Source of the DNA: Bos javanicus
Taxonomy: Eukaryota > Chordata > Mammalia > Artiodactyla > Bovidae
NCBI RefSeq assembly: GCF_032452875.1
Contig: NC_083868.1
Location: 120,850,312-120,914,311 of the forward strand
Length of the DNA: 64,000 bases
Reading direction: 5' to 3'
Position 1 is the first letter of the stretch. Each line of letters begins with the position of its first letter. Shown here piece after piece: positions 1 to 10,667 of the stretch. The translations under genes and the position numbers were made by a program. The notes under the pieces are model-generated. The model did not search any database and was not told where the DNA came from. It saw only the letters and a program-made list of their open reading frames with translations.

Positions 1-2107
1 GACATTAAAGAATAAGACTTCATCTGGCTTAGGTGGCTTCTCTCTTATTTCTTTTATTCAACCAACTCCTAAATTTAGGAAGCTGGAAGCAAAAATCATA
101 CCAAAAAATTTAAGCACTGTCAGGATGTTGCTGCTGAAATAAACTTTAGTGCCTGATGGACTGAAACCTTTGACTTTAGTTTCAAGGACTCAAGCTCCTT
201 CTGTATCTCTATCAATGCTCAAGAATTTGGATTGTTTTTAGCCTTTTTTTTTTTGTCTTTTTAACAATCAAGAGACTGGCAGAGCTGAGGGCCAAAGTTC
301 TGAGAAGCGTAAGCTGCAAAGTTTCTGACAGACAAGTGTGTGTGTATGTGTGGGTGGTTGGGGTGGGGGAACCTTGAGGTCCCAGCCCATCGAAGCTGAA
401 TTGTCAAAGTTTAATTAACACGAAGAATGGATGAGTTTTAAGCATTCTGACATCGGCTCTAATTGCTTTTGTGTGTGCTTTTATGTGTGTGAAAGATTTG
501 CTGGTGTTGGGCTGGGGTGGGAGCTCAATCCAACCACCGGGTTCCAGGAAGTTTGTCTTCCTGTTTCCCTAACCAGGAAAACTGTGGGAATTAAATGGAA
601 ACTTTTGAATGAACGCGGGTGTCCTGGCCAGATGCAGCAAGAGCGTTTTTTCTCCTCAGTCAGTGCAGTGCCCGGTGGACAGATGACAAGGGGACTGCGA
701 GCCTCCCAGTACGGTCAGGTGTGTAGAAGTTTTCCAGCAACCCTTTTTCCTGAACACTTATTTGCAACTTGCAGGATTGTGTGTGTGTGTGTTTGTATTT
801 GTTTGGTGAGCCATTTGCCGAGGACAAATCCGATGGCAAATCGTTCCTCAGGCGGTGGTCCAAATTCTTCAAATAGCTGGCGCTCGGGGGCGCGCGTGGC
901 AGAAGAGACTGGAAGCCCCGCCAGGCGACTCCAGCCTCAACTTTCCAAACACTGCGCTTGTTCTTGCGTTGGATGCGAGCCTGCCCTGCTCGCAGGACTC
1001 CCCTATGAATTGGAAAGGATGTGGGAAAATATTGGGTAACTCTGCCACATCCCCAACAAATAATCAGGGTAATTAAAATGACACAGACGCTGGTGTTGGA
1101 CTTCGCGGTTTCTATGATCATTAAGACCAGAGACTTAAAAAAAAAAAACTTAATTAAGGCTAATGACGGCGCTCTTCTTCTCCTGAATAGTTAGCAGGTT
1201 AAGCCAATTAGACACATTCATCAAATTCTTTCCACCAAGTTTTGATAGACATTAGGATATATTCTCAATTATGCGCAGAAACTCGCACACTTCTAATCGC
1301 TTAGCGGCAGCGCAGCGGGGAGGCGTCCCGACCCACGTTAGGGAAGAGCGTTCCTTCCGTCCGGTCCCAGGAGGCCGTTTGCGCCGGGGGCGTGGGTTCA
1401 AGCATGGATTTTTCTAGAGTAGCACTAGTCCCTTTCCTACTCAACTTCTTTTAATAGTTTCTTAAAATTAACGAATTTTCCGTTCTCAAAGTCTCTACGA
1501 GTGGTCAAGATTCCGACTTGCGGGAGCGTTTGGCAAAATTGAACTCTTCTTGGCGCAGAATAGCGCCTAGAAAAGGCCAGAATTAAGAATCCGGAGAATG
1601 GAAATCGAATAATAGGAAACTCGGTATTAATTCTCTTTTTGTACTTGCCCCAGGATCTGCTGCAGAGGCCAGGAGAGAAGTGTCTCTAAGGGGCGCAGAT
1701 TTTGGGAGGTGGGGGGGAGGAGCTGCAGGGGGAGGCGAGTCTGAAGCACGCTCCCGCCCAAGTATTGAACACCCCAACGACCTGGCCTGGCCAGGTCAGC
1801 CCGCCTGGGCATGATGTGATCGGCGTGATCCTCTCGGGTAGATTTAAGACTTCTTTACCTCAAGTTGAAAGTTGAATCCAGCCTAGCAGAGAGAGCTGTG
1901 AAAGTTGAACTTTTAGGCAGTGTTCCTGTGGCTTATGCTGGTCTGGCTTCCTCTGAAGTAGAAGTTCCCTGCGTTGGCTCAGACCCCATGCAGCCTGCTA
2001 TTTGATCAAGGACTTCCCTTCCTTTGTCCCTGCAGTAATAGACATCTTGACGAGCTTGAGTTTGTGGGGAAGAAAGAGAAGATTCTACCTGCTAGGTTCC
2101 ACCTCTG
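1..2107. other. Unique non-coding sequence, partly CpG-rich
   Basis: No interspersed repeat is recognisable here. The sequence alternates between AT-rich parts with homeodomain-type motifs (TTAATTAA-like cores near 411, 1070 and 1150) and CpG-rich parts annotated separately. A short GT-rich tract lies near 777-800. Two long open frames, plus-strand 431-1039 and minus-strand 660-1121, overlap antisense to each other. They show no recognisable domain and sit in the CpG-rich part where stops are rare, so I do not call them genes. The absence of repeats next to a SINE-rich neighbourhood fits conserved regulatory DNA, which is an inference. Confidence 0.55.
823..1396. promoter_or_regulatory. CpG-rich block, candidate enhancer or CpG-island-like promoter
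   Basis: Two CpG clusters are visible, about 15 CpGs in 823-996 and about 14 in 1288-1396, joined by AT-rich sequence carrying a TTAATTAA palindrome near 1149. Bulk ruminant DNA is strongly CpG-depleted, so this density implies low germline methylation or recent selection. No TATA box, splice donor or start codon context is good enough to name a gene. It could be an orphan CpG island, an unrecognised first exon, or a developmental enhancer. Confidence 0.35.
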
Positions 2108-2227
2108 GTGTGTGTTAGTTGCTCAGTTGTGTCCCACTCTTCGACTCGGGAGAATGTAGCTCACTAGGCTCCTCTGTCCATGGAATCCAGGCAAGAATAC
2201 TGAAGTGGGTAACTATTCCCTTCTCCA
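2108..2227 (-). mobile_element. BovA-type SINE fragment (Bov-tA body)
   Basis: The segment is the reverse complement of the Bov-tA/BovA body. It holds the GTGTTAGTTGCTCAGTTGTGTC start, the GGCTCCTCTGTCCATGGAAT middle and the CAAGAATACTGAAGTGGGTA part. It then stops at TTCTCCA, before the tRNA-like head, so the 5' end of the element is missing. Several substitutions from the common form indicate an older copy. Confidence 0.85.
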
Positions 2228-5200
2228 TTCAACAGCAGAAAATGGGGCCTCAAAGCCGATCCTAGGGTCTAATACACGTCATCTAACATGTGCCCATAGG
2301 TGTAACATTTTTATGCATAAATATATATTTGCATTATATATGTATATTTCTATATTTATCTCACCTAATGCAAAACACCATCTTGATGTATATTAACATA
2401 CTCTTTCACTTTCTTTTCATATATTACAAGAGTACATTAAATGAGGTGTATGTGTATTACATGGTGTGTGTTGCAATTAGGATTTATATGTATAGATGGT
2501 GATACATATTATAGTAGATGTGTATTGCCATTTGTATATTAAGAGATGATAAAATTGCACACAGGGACCGACATTATTAGGAAGCATATTATAAATTAGG
2601 TGATCTTTATATATACTAAGGGTGGAGACACATGCATTTGTTTTTAGAGTGTGTTTTACAATTTTGCATGATGCAGAGGATGTCTGAGCTCTAACCCTAG
2701 CTGGCGGAGATAATAAGCACCTTCTCTGTTGTGCCATTTCTAACTTCCCACATCTCTTCCACTATCTTGATATAAATAAGAAAATCATCAAAATAGGTAG
2801 ATGAACTAAACACTCCAACTTTCTCTCCAGTTAGCCTTAGCTTAACTGGCCCCTTAGCCTTAAAGATAGTTTCCTTGGGTTTTGAGTTTGGTTCAAATGT
2901 TCCCTCTGCATGTCGAGTTTCGAGGACCAAATTCCGTGGCTCTGAGACCTGGGATAAGGCCAGTTGAGCAAAGGGCGTGACTCAACCTTACTCCTGACAT
3001 CAGGAAATACGGTAGTTGATCAGGAGGAATAATATTTAAGGTGAGGGCCAGCATTTAGACTGTTGGGCATGAGAGCACAGTTCCTAGGTTGATATATATA
3101 AACATTCTTAAGCCAGCGGTTCTTGAATGTGAGTCTGTGACAGCAGCTTTCAAGTGAAGCCGGGAGCAGGGGAGTGGAAAGTTTGCAGAGCTTCGATTTG
3201 CAAGAGGAAAAACTTTTTGAACTCTCCACGCAGATGGTGCCAATTCGCCTGTAATCATTTTCTTTGCTCCCCCGGAAGCTGCTCTCCAAGCGAAGCCCCA
3301 AAGTAAATAAACACCCGCTTCCCGGCTCAAAGTCATGTCTTTAAAGGGAACACCGTCGGTCTAATTACGCTTGAATTATGCAAGGAGCTCGGCGAAGGAT
3401 GGAACTTTTAGACAAATAATTGCGCCATTGTGTGCGGCCGGCCGGTCCGCGCGGCCTCCCTCTAGTTTTCATCGCTCCACGCTCCGAAGGCGGCGGTCTC
3501 GAAGCCACCTGAAAACCGCCGCCGGGGGCCGAGCCAGAAACTCCTGCCTAATTAACCTAGTTTTCCACCCAGAGGATGTCAAGATTTCAGAAAAAGGGTT
3601 GGCGGAGGAAAGAGAGGGACACCGGGGTTTCCCCTACCTCCTTCCCTGGAGTCGAAGCAAAGTTGCCTTGCCAAGTGTTGTGATTGCTTGAAAGTTTTTG
3701 CAATTCAGGCCAAAAAACAAACACAAAAAAACTTGAGATGTCCAGGGAATTGCTTGGAAAAGCTTCCCGGACTATTTGGGGAGCCTTGAGAAGACAGAAC
3801 GTTTTGGAAAATGAAAACCTTGTCTCTGTTTAAGTAATGATTCAGTAAGTCATTGTGGTCAAACAAGTTCTCAAAATTGGGGGATAAATGGGGAAATGGA
3901 AAGACATCCCCCTTAGTAATCTCTAGAGGGTCAGTTAATTTTCCAAATAAGAATGCATTTAAATTCACTTTAGATATAATTTCCTGAATAAGTAAAGTTT
4001 TAACCTTTCGTAGGAGTTTGGTGAGGGTCACTCTTGTAATGGCCCAGCTACAGTTGTTTGTGATGGTATACTTAAATATCTGTGCCATGTCAAAACCCAG
4101 GAGTTCATCTCCATTTACTTTAATATGTCTAGGACTGCCACTGCTTTTTTTAAGGATAGGAAGTCATATATTTGTATCATGTTCTCAAAAAAAAAAAAAA
4201 AATCTGTCTGTAATTACCTCTAATCCTTATGAGTTCATATGGAAACTGTACTAAAATAATTGAATAACACACTGTTTGGCTTATTAAGTACTCTCTTCAA
4301 TGTCTCCCTACATTAGCAACATTTACAATATACTAGTCCTCTATGAACATAATTTTGGAAGACAGTACATAGGGTTTGAAATTTACAGAAGAGGGGGACT
4401 GAATGAGCATTAGAACAGAAAACTGAGTCCTTGTAGACTGTTAGAAAAAGTTTCTTTAAAAAAATACAGATGCCTTGCTATTCAATTAGTTGATCCCCTC
4501 TAGCTTTAAAAACACCACAGGACTCTAGCTAAAGGTGTACACAAACATCTTCCCAGAGGACTTATGTATATTTATTTATTCATGGAGTCCAAGGCAACCA
4601 GTATTTTTTAAGCAGATATAGTAAAATGTCGAGGGACTGGTGGAGGGGAAATGCTTCTGAAGTGAATTCCTGAGGAGCCAGTTCCTGAATGGTATTCTTT
4701 CTTTAGGAAAGTTAGTTATCAGCCCACAAATATTTCAGTGAAAATAATAAAGATGCCTTGAATTAACGGGTTATAAATCTCAACAATTAACTACTCTGCA
4801 TTTTTCATTGACCATTTTTCTATTCACATGCACAGAAATCAACCTCTGTACACACAGACATACAGGCAAAAAATACCCCTAGAAAGATAAGTCATTAATA
4901 CAGACATGAAAACAGCGATGGCAGGGAGAGAATCAGATTAGGTAACAGAGAGGATGAGGGCTGCATGTATGTCAGCTGAGTCTGACTTTAGAAAGTGCTA
5001 ATTTATGAAATCCCACTTGGCTGAAGATGCAGGCATCTTTGGGTAGCCCCTGACTAGGTGACTAGAAAGTGAGCAGGAAGCCCTATAATATGTGCTTCCT
5101 CGAGAGTAAGAATTAAAATAAGGAAAACTGTTCTAATCTCATGTTTAATATTTAGGATTCTAGGAGACTTGACAGGAGATGTTTATCTGTTTTGAGTCTA

Positions 5201-7180
5201 TAAGGTAAAAGATTTGCATTCATTGCTTCTTTCTCCCCAAACTTCTCTGTATCTGTTTTCCTGTTTACTTCAAACTCCTTCAAATTTTTTAAGTTTCTGA
5301 CAATCTACATAAACCCTGTATCCCATCCCATGATCATAACTTTAAAATTAAGATGTATTCATCTTGAATGAATGATCTAATTTCTGGATTATAGAACAAT
5401 TTAAAACTTTTCTATTGCTTTCAGTTAAATACTTCTAAATTGCTCCCTCTGTAACTCTCCTTTAATAGAAGCCTAAAGTTTAGTTATTTCTGAATATATT
5501 TGTAGCATGGTTCTTTGATTAAAAGATACCTTTATTCTCAGTGTTAGTTGTGAATGAAATTTCCTGAACACAATAAATATCTGTGAAATTTCATGACGTT
5601 CTGGTTCATGGTTAGTCAGAGACTCAGGCTATTTTCATTATGATATTATTGTTATATATTTAAACAAGTGAGTAGAACCATTAGTACCTTAGTATAGATG
5701 ATTAATAAAAAATTAATAAGAACTCTATTTTTCTATTTCTTTAAAAAAAACTTTGCTTATAATGGCTTAATATGCCTTTTCTTTTAGATCAGATATTCTC
5801 TTTCTCTTATGAAGATTTCAAGACAAAATTGTAACACAGCCATTGGAGAGAAGGATGATAGGCTAAGCAAAGTTTCCTTAATATGCATGAACTTTGATCT
5901 GTGTTTGGTCAGATTGTAAAAAAAAATGCACATAGTTGTGTAAGCTTATTGGTGGACTAATAGAATCCTTCAGGCGAATTCTATCATACTGGTATGCTTG
6001 GGGATCAGAATGGGGAGTTAATTACAATTTCTTTCCCAAAGGAAAAATTTCCCTGTAATATTTGTTATTTTCACTGTTAACAAACCTTATATTGGAAATA
6101 TGGCTGTGTTGATATTAATCAACTAAGGTGGAGGAATAAAAAGTTCATATTATCATCTTGCATCATGAAGTATAAATGTGAATTAAATTATTACATATTA
6201 AAATAATTTAATTATATAGTCAATATGCTTTTAAACTTCTATGCTTTATATTGGTATGGATATCTATATACACACATACTCATTATACACACACATGCAC
6301 AGACTAAAACAAATTTATAGGAGTTTAATCTTTTTTTACAGGTTTCCATTTTTACAAAAGTAAAGATATCTATAATGAGATAGTCTTTAAAAACTTGTTT
6401 TTTAGAGCAATAAATGAGAAAATCAGCTATGTGTTAAGGAATAAGATTGATATAATATGCCACCTTCTCTAATGGTAATTTGAGATTTCAATATTTTAGA
6501 TATCCTACTATCTTAAGTAAGCCTCTCTAACAGGAGTTTTATTTAAGGTATTGGTTGAGCCACAGCTTTATTATGTTAGTATTTATTAGGAAGCATAAAA
6601 TTACATTGCAGCTGACTGGGACTTGGTTTTCTATATGAGTGCTTTTGTAAATGTGGGAAATATTTATTCACAATTTATTCTTTATAGCAACAGCTTAACT
6701 ATTTCCCTACCCTAATCAACTCAGTAGATCTTTAAAACAACATTTTTTTTTTTTTTGTATAACACAACTATGAAATGAAATAGAAACTACCAAAAACGGT
6801 TTATTCATATTGGCTACAGTGATACTTACCTCACACTGGACGCATCATATTTTGGAGGTGGAGTTGATAACTCAGAACATGTGCCAAACTATATTGAAAT
6901 GTTCACCTGCAAAACTGAGAGTGTAGATAACTTAACTCTGTTCTTGAGGGCAGGGAGCCTTTTATCAGCTGCCTGTTTGTTTTTCGGGTGGAGAATTCAC
7001 CAGGGTTTTCAATCATGATTAATCTGATGGGATAAACCCCATGTATGGCCCTCTGAAAGAGCACTCAGGCTCTTTTAGTTCTGAAAATGCAAATATCTTT
7101 TACATTTTCTATAGTATTGAGAGTTTTTTTAAAAACCCAAAGATTTCATGTATGGAATTATTCTGATCAGCTCTGTATAT
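2228..7180. other. Unique AT-rich non-coding sequence, repeat-poor
   Basis: Nearly 5 kb without a recognisable SINE or LINE. It contains a CpG-rich core at 3340-3560 (separate entry), an A tract at about 4187-4201, a T tract near 6742-6757 and scattered short AT dinucleotide runs. The 127-codon minus frame at 3705-4088 and the 106-codon plus frame at 3371-3691 have no recognisable domain and look accidental. Nothing else can be named. Confidence 0.55.
3340..3560. promoter_or_regulatory. CpG-dense core flanked by TAATTA motifs, candidate regulatory element
   Basis: About 17 CpGs fall within 3421-3535, including an FseI-like GGCCGGCC palindrome near 3437. The core is bracketed by homeodomain-type TAATTA sites near 3362 and 3550. 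An ATTATGCAA octamer- or C/EBP-like word lies near 3376 and a SOX-like CCATTGTG near 3425. These words are common and individually weak. Their packing in a short CpG-rich island inside 5 kb of repeat-free AT-rich DNA is what suggests function. Promoter versus enhancer cannot be decided. Confidence 0.4.
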
Positions 7181-7387
7181 ATGTGTGTGTGCGAGTTCTC
7201 AGTTGCTTTAGTCATGTCCAACTCCTTGCAACCCCATGGACTTTAGCTTGCTAGGCTCCTCTGTCCATGGAATTCTCCATGCAATAATATTGGAGTGGGT
7301 AGCCATTTCCTTCTCCAGGGGATCTTCCCAACCCAGGGATCTAACCTGCATCTCCTGCATTGTAGGCAGATTTTTTTCTGCTGAGCA
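7181..7387 (-). mobile_element. Bov-tA SINE, head slightly truncated
   Basis: Reverse-complement Bov-tA. The body begins after a GT run near 7181, passes through CCATGGACTTTAGCTTGCTA and the CTCCAGGGGATCTTCCC junction, and reaches the tRNA-Glu-like head near 7330-7387. The last ten or so bases of the head (normally CACCAGGGAAGCCC) are missing. It lies head-to-head with the plus-strand copy that starts at 7396. Confidence 0.9.
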
Positions 7388-7395
7388 CACACATA

Positions 7396-7620
7396 GTCTT
7401 CTCAGGTGGCGCTAGTGGTAAAGCACCTGCCTGCCAATGCAGGAGATGTAAGAGATGCAGGTTTGATCCCTTTGTTGGGAAGATTTCCTGGAGGAGGGCA
7501 TGTCAACCCACTTCAGTATTCTTGCCTGGAGAATCCTATGGACAGAGGGGCCTGGCAGGCTATAGTCCATGGGGTTGCAAGGAGTTGGATATGACTGAAG
7601 TGATTTAGCAGGAGGAGCAC
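7396..7620 (+). mobile_element. Bov-tA SINE, complete head and body
   Basis: The tRNA-Glu-derived head runs from 7396 and carries a B-box-like GGTTTGATCCC near 7460. The BovA body follows with GGAGGAGGGCATG, GACAGAGGGGCCTGGCAGG and the 3' GACTGAAGTGATTTAGC end. With the minus-strand copy at 7181-7387 it forms an imperfect palindrome of about 430 bases. The head contains a CTCF-like word at 7401-7414 (separate entry). Confidence 0.92.
7401..7414 (+). promoter_or_regulatory. CTCF-like core motif inside the Bov-tA head
   Basis: CTCAGGTGGCGCTA matches the established CTCF core (ACCAGGGGGCGCTA type) at 12 of 14 positions, with the AGGTGGC orientation defining the plus strand. It is part of the SINE head and still has its CpG. 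Other Bov-tA copies in this window have lost the CpG at this site. Binding is an inference. Confidence 0.4.
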
Positions 7621-7770
7621 AAGGGGAAAGATAACATTAAAGCTGGTTGAAACAAAATATGAGCGCCTAAAGGATTTCTCATCATTTAGGCAATTTTGGG
7701 AATATAATATGGTACAAGGGAGGCTTATCTTTGGTGGAGGTCCAAATACCACTTACATTGGATCCTTTCT

Positions 7771-7862
7771 TTTATAGATAAAATGAAAATTATGGAAATG
7801 AGCTGATTTTAACCAACATAGCTAGTCCAGGGCCAGATCTAGGTCTCTAGGTCTCCACCCAT
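7771..7862 (-). repeat. MIR fragment
   Basis: The segment has the reverse-complement MIR pattern: a diverged TTATAGATAAAATGAAAATT core followed by ACATAGCTAGTCCAGGGCCAG and the AGGTCTCTAGGTCTCCA end. It is old and diverged. The rest of 7621-8067 shows nothing recognisable. Confidence 0.5.
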
Positions 7863-8067
7863 CTTTTATTTGTGAGAAGAGACACATTGATGGCCATTGT
7901 AATCTCTGAAAGACAAATCTGTGCCTCTTACAAGTTTATTGTACCTACATGCGCCTCGGAACAAAAGGCTCTGAATGAAAATAGTGAAAATGAAGTCCTG
8001 AGTGTAGACTGCACTTCTTAAGAAGGCAAGACTGTTACTCACCAGAAAGCTAGTCTGTCCTAGAAAC

Positions 8068-8340
8068 CCTGTGGCAACCCACTCCAGTACTCTTGCCTGG
8101 AAAATCCCATGGATGGAGGAGCTAGTAGGCTGCAGTTCATGGGGTTGCTAAGAGTCGGACACGACTGAGCGACTTCACTTTCACTTTTTCACTTTCATGC
8201 ATTGGAGAAGGAAATGGCAACCCACTCCAGTGTTCTTGCCTGGAGAATCCCAGGGGCAGGAGAGCCTGGTGGGCTGCCGTCTATGGGGTCGCACAGAGTC
8301 AGACATGACTGAAGCGACTTAGCAGCAGCAGCAGCAGCAG
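8068..8340 (+). mobile_element. BOV-A2 dimeric SINE with AGC tail
   Basis: Two BovA monomers in tandem (about 8070-8190 and 8208-8320) are joined by the CACTTTCACTTTTTCACTTTCATGCATTGG linker region. The element ends in an (AGC)n tail at about 8321-8340. Both monomers carry the GAGTCGGACACGACTGAG-type block, lightly mutated. This dimer is a hallmark of ruminant genomes. Confidence 0.93.
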
Positions 8341-10000
8341 GTATGATACGGGAGAATGCTATTTTTAGTGGACTTTTGTTTGGGAGGAAAGTTCTTGACC
8401 CATCAATGGTTATGATTCCAAGGCTGAAATAAGTCATGTGATGTATAGGCACATACATGAAAGAAGCTTTTAGAGGCCGTAAGAACCAAGATTAGTGCCA
8501 GAATATGTGTGTACGTAGGCAGTATACACAGTGGGTAGAACTCTGGAAGCACAATTTTGCACAGAAAAAAATTATCCAAATACGATATGCTTAATAGTAC
8601 ATAGCTTAAAAGATGTATACTCAGTATTGTTTCATTTTTCTGTATGTTTTGGGGAAACAGAATGCTCTTAGTGGCCTTGAAAAATAATGTTGATTGTCTT
8701 GTGTTTCATTTTAACTATTTTTTAAAATTGAAGTATTGTTGATTTACAATGTTGTCATTTAAACAATGATGTTGTAATGACTGACTGAATTGCTAAAATT
8801 TTGCCTTAAAAATAACACATTGTCCCTATTCCTACTCTTTAAACTGAAAAGGGTAAGGAACACCCAATTAAATCATTTCCCCAGGGAAGTTTTGGGGAAA
8901 ATAATATTTGATCAACTAATGGTTACACAAGTCTTTACACAAGTCAGATTTTATTATCTGAAAAAATTAAATATTGATAATTTTGATGCTTTGGCAGTCT
9001 AATGTTTCTATGATTGACAACAAATATAGTTTGAGTTGGGAAAATGCTGTTTCTTCTTACCTACATTTCCCAATATGAGAATTAGTCTGTTCTTCTTAAT
9101 ACCCAAGCTAGAATGGGGATCTTTACAGCAATACCTATGTTGGGGGCTTACCTGATCTTTCAAAAACTAAGGAGTTTGCTTATCCTATTTGGGTGCTCCT
9201 AGGCCACTAGCTTACTTCATCCTTCTCTTTTTAAAAATATGATTCAATCTCATGGCAAAACACCTTTCAAATTGATGGTGGCATACTCGTGCACAAGTTA
9301 GATGTTATAGGAACCTGTTTTTCAAAGTATCTTCTTTTTTTGTTTGTTTGCTACTCAGAAAAGATATCCCTATTGCTGTGGGCATACTTTAATTGGGATT
9401 CTTTTTTCTTTTTGCTGAGAAATACAGAATTAAGTTTGAGTTACATAATCAGAGATAGTTACTAGTACTACAGGATACGGTCACAGAGAGGCAGTATTTG
9501 GAGTTGTCACTCAACAGAAAGATTGACTTTTTTAGATGTGGGGATAAAACATCAGAATACAGGAAGGGATTATCTCATTGTGTTTCTCATGACCAGTGAC
9601 CCCGTTCAGAGAGTCTTACATTTTGGACAATATTTGGAAAATGTGGATAGATTATACAGTAAGTTGGACTGTAAGTTATTGAAACCATTGAAAAACCAAA
9701 GATTTTTATGCATGTGAAAAAGATGAACTAGTCTGCATTTGGCTCTATTACAAGTTAGAGGGAGCATAATTAAAAAATTAAATTTCATCCTTATAAAAGT
9801 ATACAAATAGTTATGAAGATGGAAGAGTGATGATCTTAGTGTTACTATTCTGCTTGATATTATCATTGTTATCTTTTGATGACAGTAAAGGAAGTATCTA
9901 GTCTCTTCTTTAGAGAAAACAAAACACTCTATTTGTGAGAGCTTCAGGGGCAAGGTGGTGGTCAGACGGGGGCATTTTCTATGCCCTAGTGTTTCAGAGG
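8341..10000. other. Unique AT-rich sequence
   Basis: Apart from a short L1 3' relic at 8715-8762, nothing is recognisable. A 165-codon minus frame spanning 9606-10103 begins inside the BovA element and continues into unique AT-rich sequence; it has no domain and is not a gene. Confidence 0.5.
8715..8762 (-). repeat. L1 3'-end relic
   Basis: ATTGAAGTATTGTTGATTTACAATGTTG is the reverse complement of the artiodactyl L1 3' UTR. The same word, diverged, begins the much longer L1 at 51.57 kb in this window. Only about 50 bases survive. Confidence 0.5.
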
Positions 10001-10144
10001 AGAAGGCAATGGCAACCGACTCCAGTATTCTTGCCTGGAAAATCCCATGGGCGGAGGAGCCTGGTGGGCTGCCGTCTGTGGGGTCGCACAGAGTCGGACA
10101 CAACTGAAGCGACTTAGCAGCAGGAGCAGCAGCAGCAGCAGAGC
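10001..10144 (+). mobile_element. BovA monomer with AGC tail
   Basis: A single BovA unit, from AGAAGGCAATGGCAACC to GACTTAGCAGCAGGAGC, followed by (AGC)n. It is flanked by an 8-base target-site duplication, TTCAGAGG at 9993-10000 and at 10145-10152, which fixes the ends. It corresponds to the second half of a BOV-A2 dimer. Confidence 0.9.
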
Positions 10145-10470
10145 TTCAGAGGGAATGTTGCTGAAGCTCCTGTGTGTGTAACTGCACTTACTCCTGGAGC
10201 AGGTGTCTGATAGTGGGCCGATAGCAACAGAATGACAGGACAACTCCAAAATAAGGCCATTTCAGAAAAGACATAGTCATTTCTTACAAGTGTATTAAGG
10301 ACTGAATTACTTCTTACCATTTGTGGTGGGTTTGATACACATTTGGTATGACTGGAGCTTCATGTGGCATGAAATAGAGAGCTGAAGGCAGAATGAACTC
10401 ACACATTCAGATTAGATGGTTTGCTGAGTACTAGACTGGCTCTTTTTGGCTCAAGAGTAGTTCCCTGAAT
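10145..10470. other. Unique sequence, nothing recognisable
   Basis: About 325 bases between two SINEs. No repeat, motif or open frame worth naming is visible. Confidence 0.5.
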
Positions 10471-10667
10471 TTTTTTTTCTTTTTTTATGTGAACCATTTT
10501 AAAAGTCTTTATTGAGTTTGTTACAATATTGCTTCTGTTTTATTAATATGGTTTTAGTTTTTCTGCCCTGAAGCATGTGGGATCTTAGCTCCCTGAGCAG
10601 GGATTGAACCCAAACCCCTTGCGTTGGAGGGCGAAGTCTTAACCACTGTACCACCAGGGAAGTCCTG
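10471..10667 (-). mobile_element. CHR-type tRNA-derived SINE
   Basis: Reverse-complement CHR SINE. A T-rich 3' tail lies at the left, then GCATGTGGGATCTTAGCTCC and a B-box-like GGGATTGAACCC near 10602. CTTAACCACTG and CCACCAGGGAAGTCC form the head at the right. A near-perfect duplication flanks it (GTTCCCTGAAT at 10460-10470, GTTCCTGAAT at 10668-10677). Confidence 0.88.

Noticed and set aside
3705..4088. 127-codon minus-strand frame.
   Set aside because: No family signature and no supporting splice or promoter context; consistent with chance.
7396..7480. tRNA-Glu gene, because SINE heads contain A- and B-box-like sequence.
   Set aside because: It is the tRNA-derived head of Bov-tA, with degenerate boxes and no foldable acceptor stem. 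The same applies to all other Bov-tA and CHR heads in the window.
9606..10103. 165-codon minus-strand frame as a possible protein.
   Set aside because: Its N-terminal third is translated BovA SINE and the rest is AT-rich unique sequence without any domain.
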